Source of the DNA: a virus
DNA length: 43,504 nucleotides
Direction: 5' to 3' (one strand)
IMG/VR virus record: IMGVR_UViG_3300049048_000153
Coordinates: 1-43,504 of that record
The notes beneath the pieces are model-generated. The model saw only the letters and a program-made list of their open reading frames with translations. It had not been told where the DNA came from and made no database searches. This document shows positions 24,646-32,488 of this stretch, one piece after another; position 1 is the first letter of the stretch, and the number at the start of each line of letters is the position of its first letter. Position numbers and translations under genes: made by a program.

Positions 24646-24681
24646 CAAACGTAGTGAAGCAGCTCTCAAACCGTCCCCGTT
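24646..24681 (-). promoter_or_regulatory. Late promoter P-terminase
   Basis: Minus strand: AACGGGGAC (24673-24681), 19 bases, TACGTTTG (24646-24653), a perfect TAnnTTTG, then 4 bases to ATG. It is the best of three copies and marks the start of the packaging and head genes. Confidence 0.65.
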
Positions 24682-25145
24682 CACCAGGACCATTTTGCCA
24701 TCTGATTGAGGTAGTAGCGGCGCAGGTTGTCCCAGTCGTCTTTTTCCTTGCCGGACAAAAATTCGCTTTCGATCGATTGGATGACGAACCTGGCCAAAAA
24801 CTTCAGTGGACGCGGATCATCATCGTAGGAAGGATCGCAGAGGTGCATAATGAAATCGTAGCACAGGGGATCCACGGTTTCGATGTAGCGTTTGGCGTGG
24901 GGGACCTCACCCAGCATAATCATCCGTTTGGCGGTAATAAGCCGCTCCCGGGTATAATCGTAGGTGATGGGCGGAAAATACACCCGTTTGGTTTTTTCAA
25001 TAATAACAGTGGTAGGTGGTCGAAGTGTGTTTTTTGGGGATTCTTTCATTGGGAGCGCGGTACGCCGCACGGATGGAATACAGTGGTTAATTTCTGTCAG
25101 CAGGGATTTGATCAGGTTGCGATAGCTGGTATTTAAGATAGGCAC
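24681..25145 (-). CDS. Protein of unknown function before terminase
   Basis: A 154-aa protein with basic N-terminus and helical C-terminal half (RLITAKRMIMLGEVPHAKRY, DDWDNLRRYYLNQMAKWSW). It overlaps the VRR-NUC gene by 13 bases and its stop codon touches the late promoter. It may be the last gene of the early operon. No family is recognised; a late regulator would fit the position but there is no direct sign. Confidence 0.65.
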   Translation of the reverse strand: MPILNTSYRNLIKSLLTEINHCIPSVRRTALPMKESPKNTLRPPTTVIIEKTKRVYFPPITYDYTRERLITAKRMIMLGEVPHAKRYIETVDPLCYDFIMHLCDPSYDDDPRPLKFLARFVIQSIESEFLSGKEKDDWDNLRRYYLNQMAKWSW

Positions 25146-25495
25146 AAGTACTTTTCAATTTCATACTGGAACTGTGGCTGGTTGTCGACGACTGCGAAGT
25201 GAAAGCCAACTTTGATGAGCTGGAAGGATACTTCCGCCTGCTCATCAGAGAGTTTTTCCCCGGGCTTTTTGAATTCGATATAGAATCCGTGATACTTTCC
25301 TCTGGGAAGAGCAAGGAAGGTATCTGGAACGCCGGCAGTTAATCCCATCGCTTTGGCGATCGCTCCACGCTTTTTTCCGATGGAATTGTTGTTGTTCATA
25401 TGGTAGAGGTCTGCGTACTGACGATAGGTATTCTTGAACCAGGTCACGCAGTCTGCCTGGATCCGGGCTTCGGAAAGTTTCTTCTCTGCGATCAT
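25133..25495 (-). CDS. VRR-NUC domain nuclease
   Basis: A 120-aa stand-alone VRR-NUC protein. The active-site pattern is visible: Glu/Gln near the start (EARIQADCVTWF), G-V-P-D at residues 55-58, and FYIEFKKPGEKLSDEQ with E-x-K (about 73-76) followed by Q. Such phage proteins act on branched DNA in replication or recombination. It overlaps the preceding small gene by 4 bases. Confidence 0.88.
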   Translation of the reverse strand: MIAEKKLSEARIQADCVTWFKNTYRQYADLYHMNNNNSIGKKRGAIAKAMGLTAGVPDTFLALPRGKYHGFYIEFKKPGEKLSDEQAEVSFQLIKVGFHFAVVDNQPQFQYEIEKYLCLS

Positions 25496-25701
25496 AACAG
25501 CGAAAGTTGATTTTTGGAGATGTCTTCCCAGGGCATTTCGTATTTGTCCACTGCTTTCTGTAGTTCATCGGCTTTCTCCTTTTTTGATCGGATATGAAAA
25601 AAGGAATGCATTTCCGGCCGGGTGGCCATCGCCTGATACTCTTCTTGCGTTTTGCGCATTTCCCTCACGAGTTTGACGTAATCTTTGAATCTTTCTTCCA
25701 T
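25492..25701 (-). CDS. Small helical protein (69 aa)
   Basis: A charged helical protein (MEERFKDYVKLVREMRKTQE..., KKEKADELQKAVDKYEMPW). It is the first gene after the repeat region at 25738-25839 and overlaps the VRR-NUC gene by 4 bases (ATGA). Function unknown. Confidence 0.6.
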   Translation of the reverse strand: MEERFKDYVKLVREMRKTQEEYQAMATRPEMHSFFHIRSKKEKADELQKAVDKYEMPWEDISKNQLSLL

Positions 25702-25737
25702 TGTATGTTGCTGAATTTGAATGAGTTGATAATTTTT

Positions 25738-25839
25738 ACCATCAAACCATCAAGCTACCATCACATTACCATCACTGATGGTTACCATCAACCATCAAAC
25801 CATCACCCCTTATATATATAAGGGGGTGATGTTGATGGT
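25738..25839. repeat. ACCATCA iteron-like array with inverted repeat
   Basis: Seven exact ACCATCA copies on the plus strand start at 25738, 25746, 25757, 25768, 25784, 25791 and 25799; two exact inverted copies (TGATGGT) start at 25776 and 25833, and two partial ones follow inside the gene end. In the middle, 25801-25831 forms a long inverted repeat: CATCACCCC and GGGGGTGATG arms around TTATATATATAA. Clustered iterons plus an A+T-rich melting segment beside a RepA-like ATPase gene suggest a replication origin. A ParB-binding site is the main alternative, since a ParB-like gene is in the same operon. Confidence 0.6.
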
Positions 25840-26951
25840 TAATTGATGGCTGGATTGATGGCATATTTTCCTAGTAAATCGACGGTGAGTATACCAAGCG
25901 ATTTTGCTGTGGCAATCCGTCTTTCTGAAGTAGCTGGTGCCTTGCCAGTCATCTCGGAATACACGCCTTTCAATTCGGTGTAATTCATCGGCTGGCAGTT
26001 TTTGATAATGCGGGTGAACTCCTCAGTGAGCTCCTTACGCTGTTGCTCCGCCTTGGCATCTTCCCGGGCTTTTTTGTCCCGCTCCTTGGCATCGACCTTA
26101 TGCTGCTGAGTGATCACGCCAGTGGTCACGTGGAAGCCCTTCTGATCATCGTACTCGAAGTTGATGGCCGGGATCTTGATCGGGTCCGAATTGCGGGTAT
26201 AGGTAGCCGTCATCTGGCTGGTGGACGTGTCGGGAATCTTGACCACCTGCAGCACCGATTCGCTCTTGCGCTCCAGTTGGCTGCCCAGGTGGCCACGTGC
26301 TTTGTTGGTACCCGGGTTATAGTGGAGCACGGTGATCAGCGGGCAGGCATACTTAATACATAGCTTCTCGGCCCAGTCCACCAGCTCGTAGGCTTCGGTT
26401 TCATCATTGGGGGATTTGCCCAAGTCAGCCAGGCCATCCAGCACCCAGAAGTACACTCCGCCAAACAGTTCCGCATACACTTCCATGGCATCCTCCACCA
26501 GCGCCCGGCGGTTGCTGAAGTCAATACTGCGGAGGTTGAAGCTTTTGAAAAAGTCGGTGTCCCGGGATCGGTTCACCCGTTTGTAAGCGTTGGAAAAAGA
26601 GCGGAAATGGTTGTAATCACTCTGCTCGGTATCGAAGTGCAGGATGGCCTTCTTGTCGCGGTTGGGCGCAATCTGCAGGCCCAGCAGATCCACGCCGGCA
26701 TCGCCCTGGATGGCCAGGCCACCGGCAATGGAAGCGGTGACCAAAGCCGATTTTCCGGACTTTGCCTGGCCGGCCAGCGTGGTGATGTTTCCCGATGTGG
26801 AGATGGTTTCCCCTCCGATGGTTATAACCGGCACCGGCCTAGCCACTGGTTTATCCAGTGAGTAGGCCAGCAGCTCCAGTTGGTCAAAATTGAAACGTTC
26901 CATCTGCCCTTTAGTGAGCAGATCGGTTTGGGTTTGATATGGATAATTCAT
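25839..26951 (-). CDS. RepA-like AAA ATPase / RecA-fold helicase
   Basis: A 370-aa protein with Walker A GQAKSGKS (residues 61-68), a FDTEQS motif (106-111) and Walker B FWVLDGLADL (168-177), followed by TVLHYNPGTNKARGHLGSQ. This is the hexameric RepA/DnaB-like RecA-fold group found in plasmids and phages, probably the replicative helicase. The C-terminal 90 residues are charged and end in a small winged-helix-like part (YTELKGVYSEMTGKAPATSERR). Its 3' end runs into the iteron-like repeats. Confidence 0.85.
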   Translation of the reverse strand: MNYPYQTQTDLLTKGQMERFNFDQLELLAYSLDKPVARPVPVITIGGETISTSGNITTLAGQAKSGKSALVTASIAGGLAIQGDAGVDLLGLQIAPNRDKKAILHFDTEQSDYNHFRSFSNAYKRVNRSRDTDFFKSFNLRSIDFSNRRALVEDAMEVYAELFGGVYFWVLDGLADLGKSPNDETEAYELVDWAEKLCIKYACPLITVLHYNPGTNKARGHLGSQLERKSESVLQVVKIPDTSTSQMTATYTRNSDPIKIPAINFEYDDQKGFHVTTGVITQQHKVDAKERDKKAREDAKAEQQRKELTEEFTRIIKNCQPMNYTELKGVYSEMTGKAPATSERRIATAKSLGILTVDLLGKYAINPAIN

Positions 26952-27504
26952 TCAGCCGGCGTAACAGTCCTCTCGATTTCTTTTGTTCAGCAACCAGGTC
27001 CATAGCTAAGTCCCGGTTCTGCTCATGCGCATTCAGTAATTGTGCTACCAGGTCGTCCCGGATCGATTCCCGGAAACGAAGCCGGGCGAAGGTGATCATC
27101 AGGCCTACGCAGTAATCATAGGCAACGCGCTCAATATGCACCTGCCGGATCAGCACGGCAGTCTTTTTGGATTTGGGCCAGTCCTTCATCTGGGTAGCTG
27201 CTTCCTGCTCCCGTTCTTTGATCACGCTTTCAAACTCCTGCATTGCAGACATAATCCTGGTATGCATGCCACTCTGCTGATCCCACTCCATCTGATCACC
27301 CATGCGGTGGATCTCCAGTAATCGCGGGGTAGAAGTACTTGGATTGAAGGACAGGTTGTGCTCACGTACCGGCCGGTACCGGGGCAGGCCATAGCCTTCG
27401 ATACCCAGCGCGGAGCGGAGCACGTCCCATACCTGCAGCTGCACGTCGGCCGACTGATCACCCACCAGGGCAATGAAACTTTCAATGAGATCTGAGGCTG
27501 TCAT
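26911..27504 (-). CDS. Replication-region protein of unknown function
   Basis: A 197-aa mostly helical protein. The second half (about 90-190) has long amphipathic helices (ESVIKEREQEAATQMKDW, AHEQNRDLAMDLVAEQKK). It overlaps both neighbours (4 bases with the SF2 helicase, 41 with the RepA-like gene), so it is translationally coupled and may be a helicase loader or accessory factor. No known domain was recognised. Confidence 0.6.
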   Translation of the reverse strand: MTASDLIESFIALVGDQSADVQLQVWDVLRSALGIEGYGLPRYRPVREHNLSFNPSTSTPRLLEIHRMGDQMEWDQQSGMHTRIMSAMQEFESVIKEREQEAATQMKDWPKSKKTAVLIRQVHIERVAYDYCVGLMITFARLRFRESIRDDLVAQLLNAHEQNRDLAMDLVAEQKKSRGLLRRLNELSISNPNRSAH

Positions 27505-29021
27505 AGGTTTTTGATTTGAATATTTACCCAGCCCGGGCGATACTTTTTGATGGAAGCGTACATTTCAAAATAGCCCTTGGCCAGCTGTTGGTAGGCCTTC
27601 CCGGATTCGGCAGGCTTGAACACCCCGGCATCCACGTGCCTGGCCAGTTCCTCAATGGCCTTGTCCTTCAGGCAGCGAACTACCCAATCAGTCGTATAGC
27701 GTTTGAACTTGCGGAACTCCTCCAGCTCCGTGACACTCATCTGCTCCCAGGGCTTTTGCAGATGGTCAGGCAGTGTAGAGGAAACCTCCACGAATTCTTC
27801 CGATGTGATCACCTTGGGGCCCTCCCGTTGAACCTGGAACTTATGGCCACATTCCGGGCATTCGGAAGCCGACAGCGGCACGATGGCTCCACACTTCATG
27901 CACTGCTTCACCGGCCGTACACCTTCGGTGTCGGACTTCTTTTTGGGATTGCGGAACAGTTCGCACCAGTCTACATCCTCATTCCACAGCCCGTGCTCCA
28001 GGAAATTGGAGCCCATATCCAGAATAGTGAAGTGAGACTTATTCTGATACAGCCGTGAGCCGCGGCCGGCCATCTGGAAGTAGAGGGGCAGGGATTTGGT
28101 TTTTCGGTTGATGATGATGCTCCGGACGGACGGCTCATCGTAACCGGTAGTCAGTACCCCTACATTGTTGAGCAGATCCAGGTCTCCGTCGGAGAAAGCT
28201 TTGAGCACCTTTTTGCGGGAATGCTCATCCATCTCCCCGTCGACGTGGCCCGATCGGAGACCTGCCGCACGCATACGCTCATCCATATGCTTGGAGTGAG
28301 CGATGTTGACATTGAAGCAAAGCGCCTTCTCACCCTTGCAAAGCCGGCCGTACTGATCGATCACCCCGTCATACATACTACGCTTATCAAAGGCATCCAT
28401 CAGGGACTGATCCGTGTACTCACCCCGCTCTACCTTCAGGTTCTTAATCTCCTCTTTAGCGCCATAAGTACGTGCATTGACCAGGAAGCCCATCTCAATC
28501 AGCTCCCGGATCCGGACCGGCTCGACTATATCCTCATAGAGATCATTGAGCGGCATATTCCGGTTGGAGGAAACCGGCGTTGCTGTGGCACCTACGATAT
28601 AAGTATCTGGATACTGGCTGATGATCTTCGAAAAAACCATTTTATGAGCCTCATCAATGATCATCAGATCCGGTTTGCCCAACGCCATCCGGAAGGAATT
28701 GCGCTTGATCCGGTTGTTGAAGGTTTCGACCATGGCCACGTTCAGCAGGTGCCCGGGAATGATCGTGCGGTTATTGGCAGTGATGTACTGTGGTTCCATC
28801 CCCCCCTTGAACAGTGTATTGCCTGCCTGGGAAAGCAGCTCGATGCGATCGGTCAGGATGATCACTCGTTTGCCTTTGGCCGTTGCCTGAGCGGCCATCG
28901 ATGCAAACGTAACGGTCTTGCCGGCACCGGTGGGCAGGCAGAGAATGACCCGCAACTTGCCCAGGGCGAAGCAGCGGGAAAGCAGGGTTTTGGCTTCTAC
29001 CTGGTAGGGCCGTAGATTCAT
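27501..29021 (-). CDS. SF2 DEAD/DEAH-box helicase with zinc ribbon
   Basis: A 506-aa UvrB/RecG/Rad25-like superfamily 2 helicase: Q-like start LRPYQVEA, Walker A PTGAGKT (30-36), DEAH (123-126), VGATATP motif III, and motif VI QMAGRGSRLY. Near residue 375 a CxxC...CxxC zinc ribbon (CMKCGAIVPLSASECPECG) follows. Phage SF2 helicases of this type work in replication fork opening or recombination. It overlaps both neighbours by 4 bases. Confidence 0.92.
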   Translation of the reverse strand: MNLRPYQVEAKTLLSRCFALGKLRVILCLPTGAGKTVTFASMAAQATAKGKRVIILTDRIELLSQAGNTLFKGGMEPQYITANNRTIIPGHLLNVAMVETFNNRIKRNSFRMALGKPDLMIIDEAHKMVFSKIISQYPDTYIVGATATPVSSNRNMPLNDLYEDIVEPVRIRELIEMGFLVNARTYGAKEEIKNLKVERGEYTDQSLMDAFDKRSMYDGVIDQYGRLCKGEKALCFNVNIAHSKHMDERMRAAGLRSGHVDGEMDEHSRKKVLKAFSDGDLDLLNNVGVLTTGYDEPSVRSIIINRKTKSLPLYFQMAGRGSRLYQNKSHFTILDMGSNFLEHGLWNEDVDWCELFRNPKKKSDTEGVRPVKQCMKCGAIVPLSASECPECGHKFQVQREGPKVITSEEFVEVSSTLPDHLQKPWEQMSVTELEEFRKFKRYTTDWVVRCLKDKAIEELARHVDAGVFKPAESGKAYQQLAKGYFEMYASIKKYRPGWVNIQIKNL

Positions 29022-29596
29022 AGGTTCTGTGGATTAAAGGCAACCCCATGTCTCCAATGAACTGCCAGATAAGGCAGTAACTGCAAGTCCAACGGCACTA
29101 AGCGTCCTTGCTGATAGTGAAAACGTTGAACCCGTTTCGGCCGGAAGTTGATCAGTATGCCGTGCTGAGTCTGAATAAGCTGATGCTTATCAGCATGGAT
29201 GAGGCAAATGATATCCGGCTTGTCCGGGACGGCACCATCAGGTTTAGAGATATTTTCCGGAAGGTTGGACTCACGCCGATCCAGGCTTTGGATAGCCAAA
29301 TGTGGGCAGGCCTCCAGGGCAAAACGTGCACAGGCTTCGTGCATGAATGTGTCAGAAGAAACCCGATTATCTAATCCGGATTGCCCGCCTACCAGGAAGC
29401 CGCTTTCGTAAGGAAGCTTCTTACCACAGATAAAACAAAGGTGATACTTCAGGCAGGAACGTTGTTTCTTTCCATCGAACAAACGAAAGTCTGCCCGCTT
29501 CTTCCCGTTGACTTCTGGCCAGGCTACGAAGTAAGGAACCGGATAGCCCCCCTGAACCGGCAAATGGTTTAAGGATTCTGGAATAACTATTTTCAT
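29018..29596 (-). CDS. Zinc-binding-type phage protein (192 aa)
   Basis: The protein contains a CFICGKKL pair and, about 35 residues later, MHEACARFALEACPHLA, giving four Cys/His ligands likely for one zinc. Proteins with this His-x2-Cys-x8-Cys-Pro pattern occur in many phages and are of unknown role. It overlaps the helicase and ASCH genes by 4 bases on each side, so it belongs to the replication operon. Confidence 0.7.
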   Translation of the reverse strand: MKIVIPESLNHLPVQGGYPVPYFVAWPEVNGKKRADFRLFDGKKQRSCLKYHLCFICGKKLPYESGFLVGGQSGLDNRVSSDTFMHEACARFALEACPHLAIQSLDRRESNLPENISKPDGAVPDKPDIICLIHADKHQLIQTQHGILINFRPKRVQRFHYQQGRLVPLDLQLLPYLAVHWRHGVAFNPQNL

Positions 29597-30063
29597 ATGC
29601 TCAGCCGATTAAAATCCTCCAGTGAAATATGAGCAAAACCCTGATTACCCTTGAAAGGAATGAGTTTTTTGAAGGCAGTATGGTTCTGGCAGAAGGTGAT
29701 CCAGCGGTCAAGTGAGTAGTCACCAAAATGCTTTTCATCCCCCCAAGGCAAACCCCAGTGTTGCTTGGGGCTTTGAATGAATTCTTGCATTCCGGATTTT
29801 TTAACCTGACCACAATCAACCACCTCCACCTGGCCAATGATACCACCGGTGGGTAGTTCCTTCCAGGAAGAAATGCCAATGCTGGCCAGCGCACTACGGT
29901 ACGGCTCCTGCTGGCACAGCTCCTTCTCGAGAGGTGTTACTTTCTGGGTAGCGTGAATGAGGAGCAACCCACGGTGCTTCATCTCCCAGGAGCGGGTTTC
30001 ATTTTTCTTCAGGGCGTGCACCAGCAGCACGGCCCAAAGTGGATATAAGGAAATGACTTTCAT
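29593..30063 (-). CDS. ASCH-domain protein
   Basis: A 156-aa protein starting VISLYPLWAVLLVHALKKNE and continuing ETRSWEMKHRGLLLIHA, the hallmark of ASCH (PUA-like) domains, which bind RNA or modified nucleotides. GGIIGQVEVVDC is the expected core strand. Phage copies may act on modified bases or RNA; the substrate is unknown. Confidence 0.82.
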   Translation of the reverse strand: MKVISLYPLWAVLLVHALKKNETRSWEMKHRGLLLIHATQKVTPLEKELCQQEPYRSALASIGISSWKELPTGGIIGQVEVVDCGQVKKSGMQEFIQSPKQHWGLPWGDEKHFGDYSLDRWITFCQNHTAFKKLIPFKGNQGFAHISLEDFNRLSI

Positions 30064-30263
30064 TGCAGGAATAAGTTGACGGGGTTGCAGGCCTGGGAGG
30101 TACCGCCACTGAAGCGGACGAATACCCAGTTCTCATTGACGGAAGTAATAAATCCCATCTCTGCATCTGGGTGGTTGGCAACACCAAGGGCGTGATCAGG
30201 AATGTAGGTCACCCACTCACCAATGTGATCGGCAAAGCAGGTCGGGCGGGATATCTGATTCAA
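30060..30263 (-). CDS. Small protein, 67 aa
   Basis: A small beta-rich protein (IGEWVTYIPDHALGVANHPD, FITSVNENWVFVRF) resembling a short SH3-like fold. It is coupled to both neighbours by 4-base ATGA overlaps. No function can be given. Confidence 0.6.
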   Translation of the reverse strand: MNQISRPTCFADHIGEWVTYIPDHALGVANHPDAEMGFITSVNENWVFVRFSGGTSQACNPVNLFLQ

Positions 30264-31849
30264 GTGGCCACCCCCTTCTTCTTGCCCTTGGTCTTGTCTA
30301 CCATCGAAGTGGCCTGCTCCTGAATTTCGTCCCTTTGAATCAGGGTCAGCACTTTGGAAGACAACTCAATGATTGTTGAGTCATATTCACTGGAGGCATG
30401 CCGGATCAGATCGTAATGAAAGTAGAGCTGTAGCATCCGCTCCGTGGTCAGCCTGGCAATACCTTCTGACATCCAGGTCTTCTTGGCATTGTAAGCACTG
30501 TCGTAGTACTCACCGAAGCCATACTGATCCGACAGCAGCGCTTTGGTGTCTTTGGATACGGTACCATAACTCAGCTTTTTATTAAGGAAGAAAGCCATTG
30601 TCTCGCGAAGCCCATCAGGAAAGCTCAACTGCACATAGATGGACTCAGCAGTAAGCTGCTTCACCTTGGCTTTGATCTTGTTCTCCCGGATCGTGGCCAG
30701 TCGCTCCAGCCGGGCCTGCTCTTTCTGTTCGGTTGTTTCCAGAACTTCTGTTCTGCCGCGAAGCTTGACCATTACTTCCTTACCAGCATTATCACCATCG
30801 ATGATGATCGCTTTTTTGCATTGGTCAGTAACCTGGTCCGGCTGAACTAAATCGTAGGATCCAGAGGTAACAATATCCTTGGAAGCATCTGGCAAATACC
30901 ACTGAGAAGAAACGGTAAGGAAGTTTTCGCCCTGGCTCTCCAGCCTTTGCTTCTGCTGAGCAACAAAGCGATCTTTCTTGAGCTGGAAACAAGTACTGTC
31001 CAGGCAATAATCCTTCTCGTTGATTTCAGCAAAGAGGGTTTTGTTATAGCCAGTTCTTTTGGCACAGGTAAGGCAGGCACCCCGGGCAGGATTCAGCTCC
31101 GCATCATCCTTTGGAAAAATAGTGGCAGCCAGGTCTAAATAAACATACCGGTTAATGGCGTCCTGGATCACTTTTGAGGACCAGAAAGCATCCACTAATG
31201 ATCTGCCAAAGTGTTCCGTTTCCTTGAGTACCTTATCCTGATTGGCTTTGTCCAGCCTGGCCAGCAGTAAGGCAGCTCCCAAAGCAAGTTTGCCTGCCTT
31301 TAAATGTTCGGTCCAATTCTTATTGAGGTTGTTCAGCCGTAAGCGCTGCGCGATGAAAGTGCGGGTCTTGCCCAGTTTGTCAGCAATTTCCTCTTCCGAA
31401 AATCCGTGTTGCAGCAGCCTCTTAAATCCAAGCGCTTCCTCCAGTGGATGCACGTCCCGGCGCTGTAAGTTCTCCAGGATCTGGACCTCATAGAATTGCT
31501 TATCATCCAGGTGCCGAACCATCACCGGTACCCACTCGAAGCCGGCCAACTGAGCAGCCCGGAACCGGCGCTCCCCGGCGACCAGTTCATAGAAGCCTTC
31601 ATCACCCGGGCCAGGCCGCACGACCAACGGCTGAAGAATGCCATGCTGTTTGATGGATTCGGACAGCTCATTCAAAGCAGCTTCGTCAAATGTCTTCCGG
31701 AAGTTCTCCCGGATGAGGATCTGATAAGTGGACAGCTCTAGGAACTTGGCCGCATAGATACTGTCAGTGACTACTTCAGCGGGTGGCTCCTGGGGAGTTA
31801 ACAGAGCTGCCAGCCCGTTGCCCTGGGGTTTCTTGGTTTTGGTTGCCAT
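30260..31849 (-). CDS. ParB/Srx-like DNA-binding protein
   Basis: A 529-aa protein. The N-terminal ParB/Spo0J domain shows ESIKQHGILQPLVVRPG (64-80), GERRFRA (92-98) and ENLQRRDVHPLEEA (126-139); a helix-turn-helix follows (FSEEEIADKLGKTRTFIAQR, 150-169). The centre has a Cys cluster (ACLTCAKRTG ... CLDSTCF) likely to bind zinc, a feature of some mobile-element ParB-like proteins. The C-terminal part is helical. No ParA partner is seen, so a role in replication control or DNA organisation is as likely as partition. GERRFR may bind CTP, as in classical ParB. Confidence 0.85.
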   Translation of the reverse strand: MATKTKKPQGNGLAALLTPQEPPAEVVTDSIYAAKFLELSTYQILIRENFRKTFDEAALNELSESIKQHGILQPLVVRPGPGDEGFYELVAGERRFRAAQLAGFEWVPVMVRHLDDKQFYEVQILENLQRRDVHPLEEALGFKRLLQHGFSEEEIADKLGKTRTFIAQRLRLNNLNKNWTEHLKAGKLALGAALLLARLDKANQDKVLKETEHFGRSLVDAFWSSKVIQDAINRYVYLDLAATIFPKDDAELNPARGACLTCAKRTGYNKTLFAEINEKDYCLDSTCFQLKKDRFVAQQKQRLESQGENFLTVSSQWYLPDASKDIVTSGSYDLVQPDQVTDQCKKAIIIDGDNAGKEVMVKLRGRTEVLETTEQKEQARLERLATIRENKIKAKVKQLTAESIYVQLSFPDGLRETMAFFLNKKLSYGTVSKDTKALLSDQYGFGEYYDSAYNAKKTWMSEGIARLTTERMLQLYFHYDLIRHASSEYDSTIIELSSKVLTLIQRDEIQEQATSMVDKTKGKKKGVAT

Positions 31850-32096
31850 TGGATTTGATAGAGGTTAGATTTATAAAAGCGGTCGTATCAGAAATGCCAA
31901 ACCGGCTGAAGTGCCGGACGCCCATATCGTACTTTCGGATCAGGCGTTTGAACAGAGCCAGGGAAATAAATGGCACATCCCGCTGGATGGTATGAGCAAC
32001 CAGTACCACATCTTCATTACTGATCCGCGGGTGAAGGATCAGGCAGAGCAATAGAGAATGCAGACCCGGTTGCGTGCGAAATTTCATGGCCTTCAT
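31776..32096 (-). CDS. Small protein overlapping the ParB-like gene
   Basis: A 106-aa frame starting by an ATGA overlap with the 131-aa gene. The first 75 residues look like a compact helical domain (LHSLLLCLILHPRISNEDVV, ISLALFKRLIRKYDMGVRHF). The last 25 codons overlap the ParB-like gene in another frame and are low complexity, so the natural end may be functionally unimportant. Overlap of 74 bases is unusual here. Confidence 0.5.
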   Translation of the reverse strand: MKAMKFRTQPGLHSLLLCLILHPRISNEDVVLVAHTIQRDVPFISLALFKRLIRKYDMGVRHFSRFGISDTTAFINLTSIKSNGNQNQETPGQRAGSSVNSPGATR

Positions 32097-32488
32097 TTCT
32101 TAGCCGCGGCAGTAAGAATGGCAAACAAGGGCGGGCAGTCAGGCACCTCCAGGGGAGTGATGGCAACTGGTAGGGTAAACGATTTACCATCAGAAAGCTT
32201 CAGCGCGTCCAACATTCGGCCATAAATGCATCTCGAACTGAAGACGAGCACCGATGAATCTTTCTTGACGCGCAACTCATACCCATCAGGGCTTTCGCTT
32301 AGAAACAAATAAAAGTCCACCGGGCGGTCTTCGTCCTGAGCAAATTCAACCTTATCTCCGGGTTTCAACTTCAGGGCATCTACTGCACCCTTATTAAAAG
32401 TAATGAGGCCGGACTTTCCAAAATTGATGGTAGAAGCCATCACCCGGGTGGGGTTTTCAATTGACAGATTAATGATCTTAAGTTTCAT
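32093..32488 (-). CDS. AbrB-like small protein
   Basis: A 131-aa protein whose residues 18-50 (STINFGKSGLITFNKGAVDA, then LKLKPGDKVEF) resemble the swapped-hairpin AbrB/SpoVT fold, suggesting DNA binding or dimerisation. The start at 32488 overlaps the SSAP-like gene by 11 bases; an internal ATG at residue 17 is an alternative start and would begin right at the AbrB-like part. Confidence 0.6.
   Translation of the reverse strand: MKLKIINLSIENPTRVMASTINFGKSGLITFNKGAVDALKLKPGDKVEFAQDEDRPVDFYLFLSESPDGYELRVKKDSSVLVFSSRCIYGRMLDALKLSDGKSFTLPVAITPLEVPDCPPLFAILTAAAKK

Noticed and set aside
25738-25805. Regular short repeats looking at first like a CRISPR array.
   Set aside because: Units are 7 bases with 0-9 base gaps, far too short for repeats and spacers, and no cas genes are present.
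25801-25831. Large inverted repeat as terminator of the RepA-like gene.
   Set aside because: No T run follows in either direction; the surrounding iteron-like repeats make an origin or binding-site role more likely.
28221-29015. 264-codon plus-strand open frame opposite the SF2 helicase.
   Set aside because: It is an antisense shadow of a gene with full helicase motifs; the translation shows no domain features.
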